Both the position numbers and the translations under genes were made by a program. This document shows, in pieces, positions 63,925 to 64,000 of a stretch of 64,000 bases of DNA (position 1 is the stretch's first letter; the number at the start of each line of letters is the position of its first letter). Source of the DNA: Antilocapra americana. Its lineage: Eukaryota > Chordata > Mammalia > Artiodactyla > Antilocapridae. A model generated the notes under the pieces. It was not told the DNA's origin and ran no database searches. It worked only from the letters and a program-made list of their open reading frames with translations. The stretch covers positions 2,933,919-2,997,918 of the forward strand of contig ML664161.1 of assembly GCA_007570785.1 (NCBI GenBank), read 5' to 3'.

Positions 63925-64000
63925 CTTTTTTTTTTTTATCTATTATTTTTTTTAATTGTTTTTGCCATACATTGTCATGATATCACCATGGGTTTACATA
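63925..64000 (-). mobile_element. Ruminant L1 3' end, cut by the window edge
   Basis: Poly(T) 63928-63938, then TTTTGCCATACATTGTCATG and CACCATGGGTTTACAT. This is the reverse complement of the L1 3' end seen at 25.0 and 45.6 kb. It runs off the window. Confidence 0.8.

Overview
The window is nuclear DNA from a ruminant (Pecora; a bovid or cervid, species not determined). It is AT-rich and non-coding over most of its length. It is densely seeded with ruminant-specific retroelements: BovB (RTE-type LINE), the Bov-tA and Bov-A SINEs, and ruminant L1 3' ends. One protein-coding gene is recognisable: butyrylcholinesterase (BCHE), on the minus strand.

BCHE layout, read right to left. The promoter and first exon lie at about 30.8-31.1 kb. 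Intron 1 is 6.2 kb (24589-30814). Exon 2 (23064-24588, 1525 bp) carries the ATG, the signal peptide and the whole catalytic part of the enzyme. It ends in a consensus donor, GTAAGT, after mature residue 477. The remaining 23 kb on the left (1-23063) is therefore intron 2. Exons 3 and 4 (C-terminus and tetramerisation helix) were not seen and should lie beyond the left edge. Everything right of about 31.1 kb is 5' flanking DNA with no supported gene. Exon 1 has two upstream ATGs in frame with the main start (Met-69 and Met-47 in mature numbering), after an in-frame stop.

Repeat layout. Left block (0.4-11.2 kb): three BovB copies and several LTR-like segments, including a 2.7-kb BovB nested inside an older LTR. 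11-31 kb is quieter: scattered SINEs, one 5' BovB piece next to an L1 relic, a MER20, and an L1 3' end. 31-43 kb is relatively repeat-poor. Right block (43.5-61 kb) is repeat-dense: a 1.1-kb solo LTR, a young L1 insertion with a perfect 14-bp target duplication, and BovB copies in both orientations (plus at 50.6-53.4, 53.9-54.2 and 55.9-56.9 kb; minus at 57.7-60.9 kb). Every BovB open frame is broken, so none is autonomous.

I found no new multi-gene system. The observations most worth a second look are the N-terminal extension frame of BCHE, a CGCG-type promoter element at the predicted transcription start, a lost glycosylation sequon and an acyl-pocket change in BCHE, and the opposed BovB cluster.
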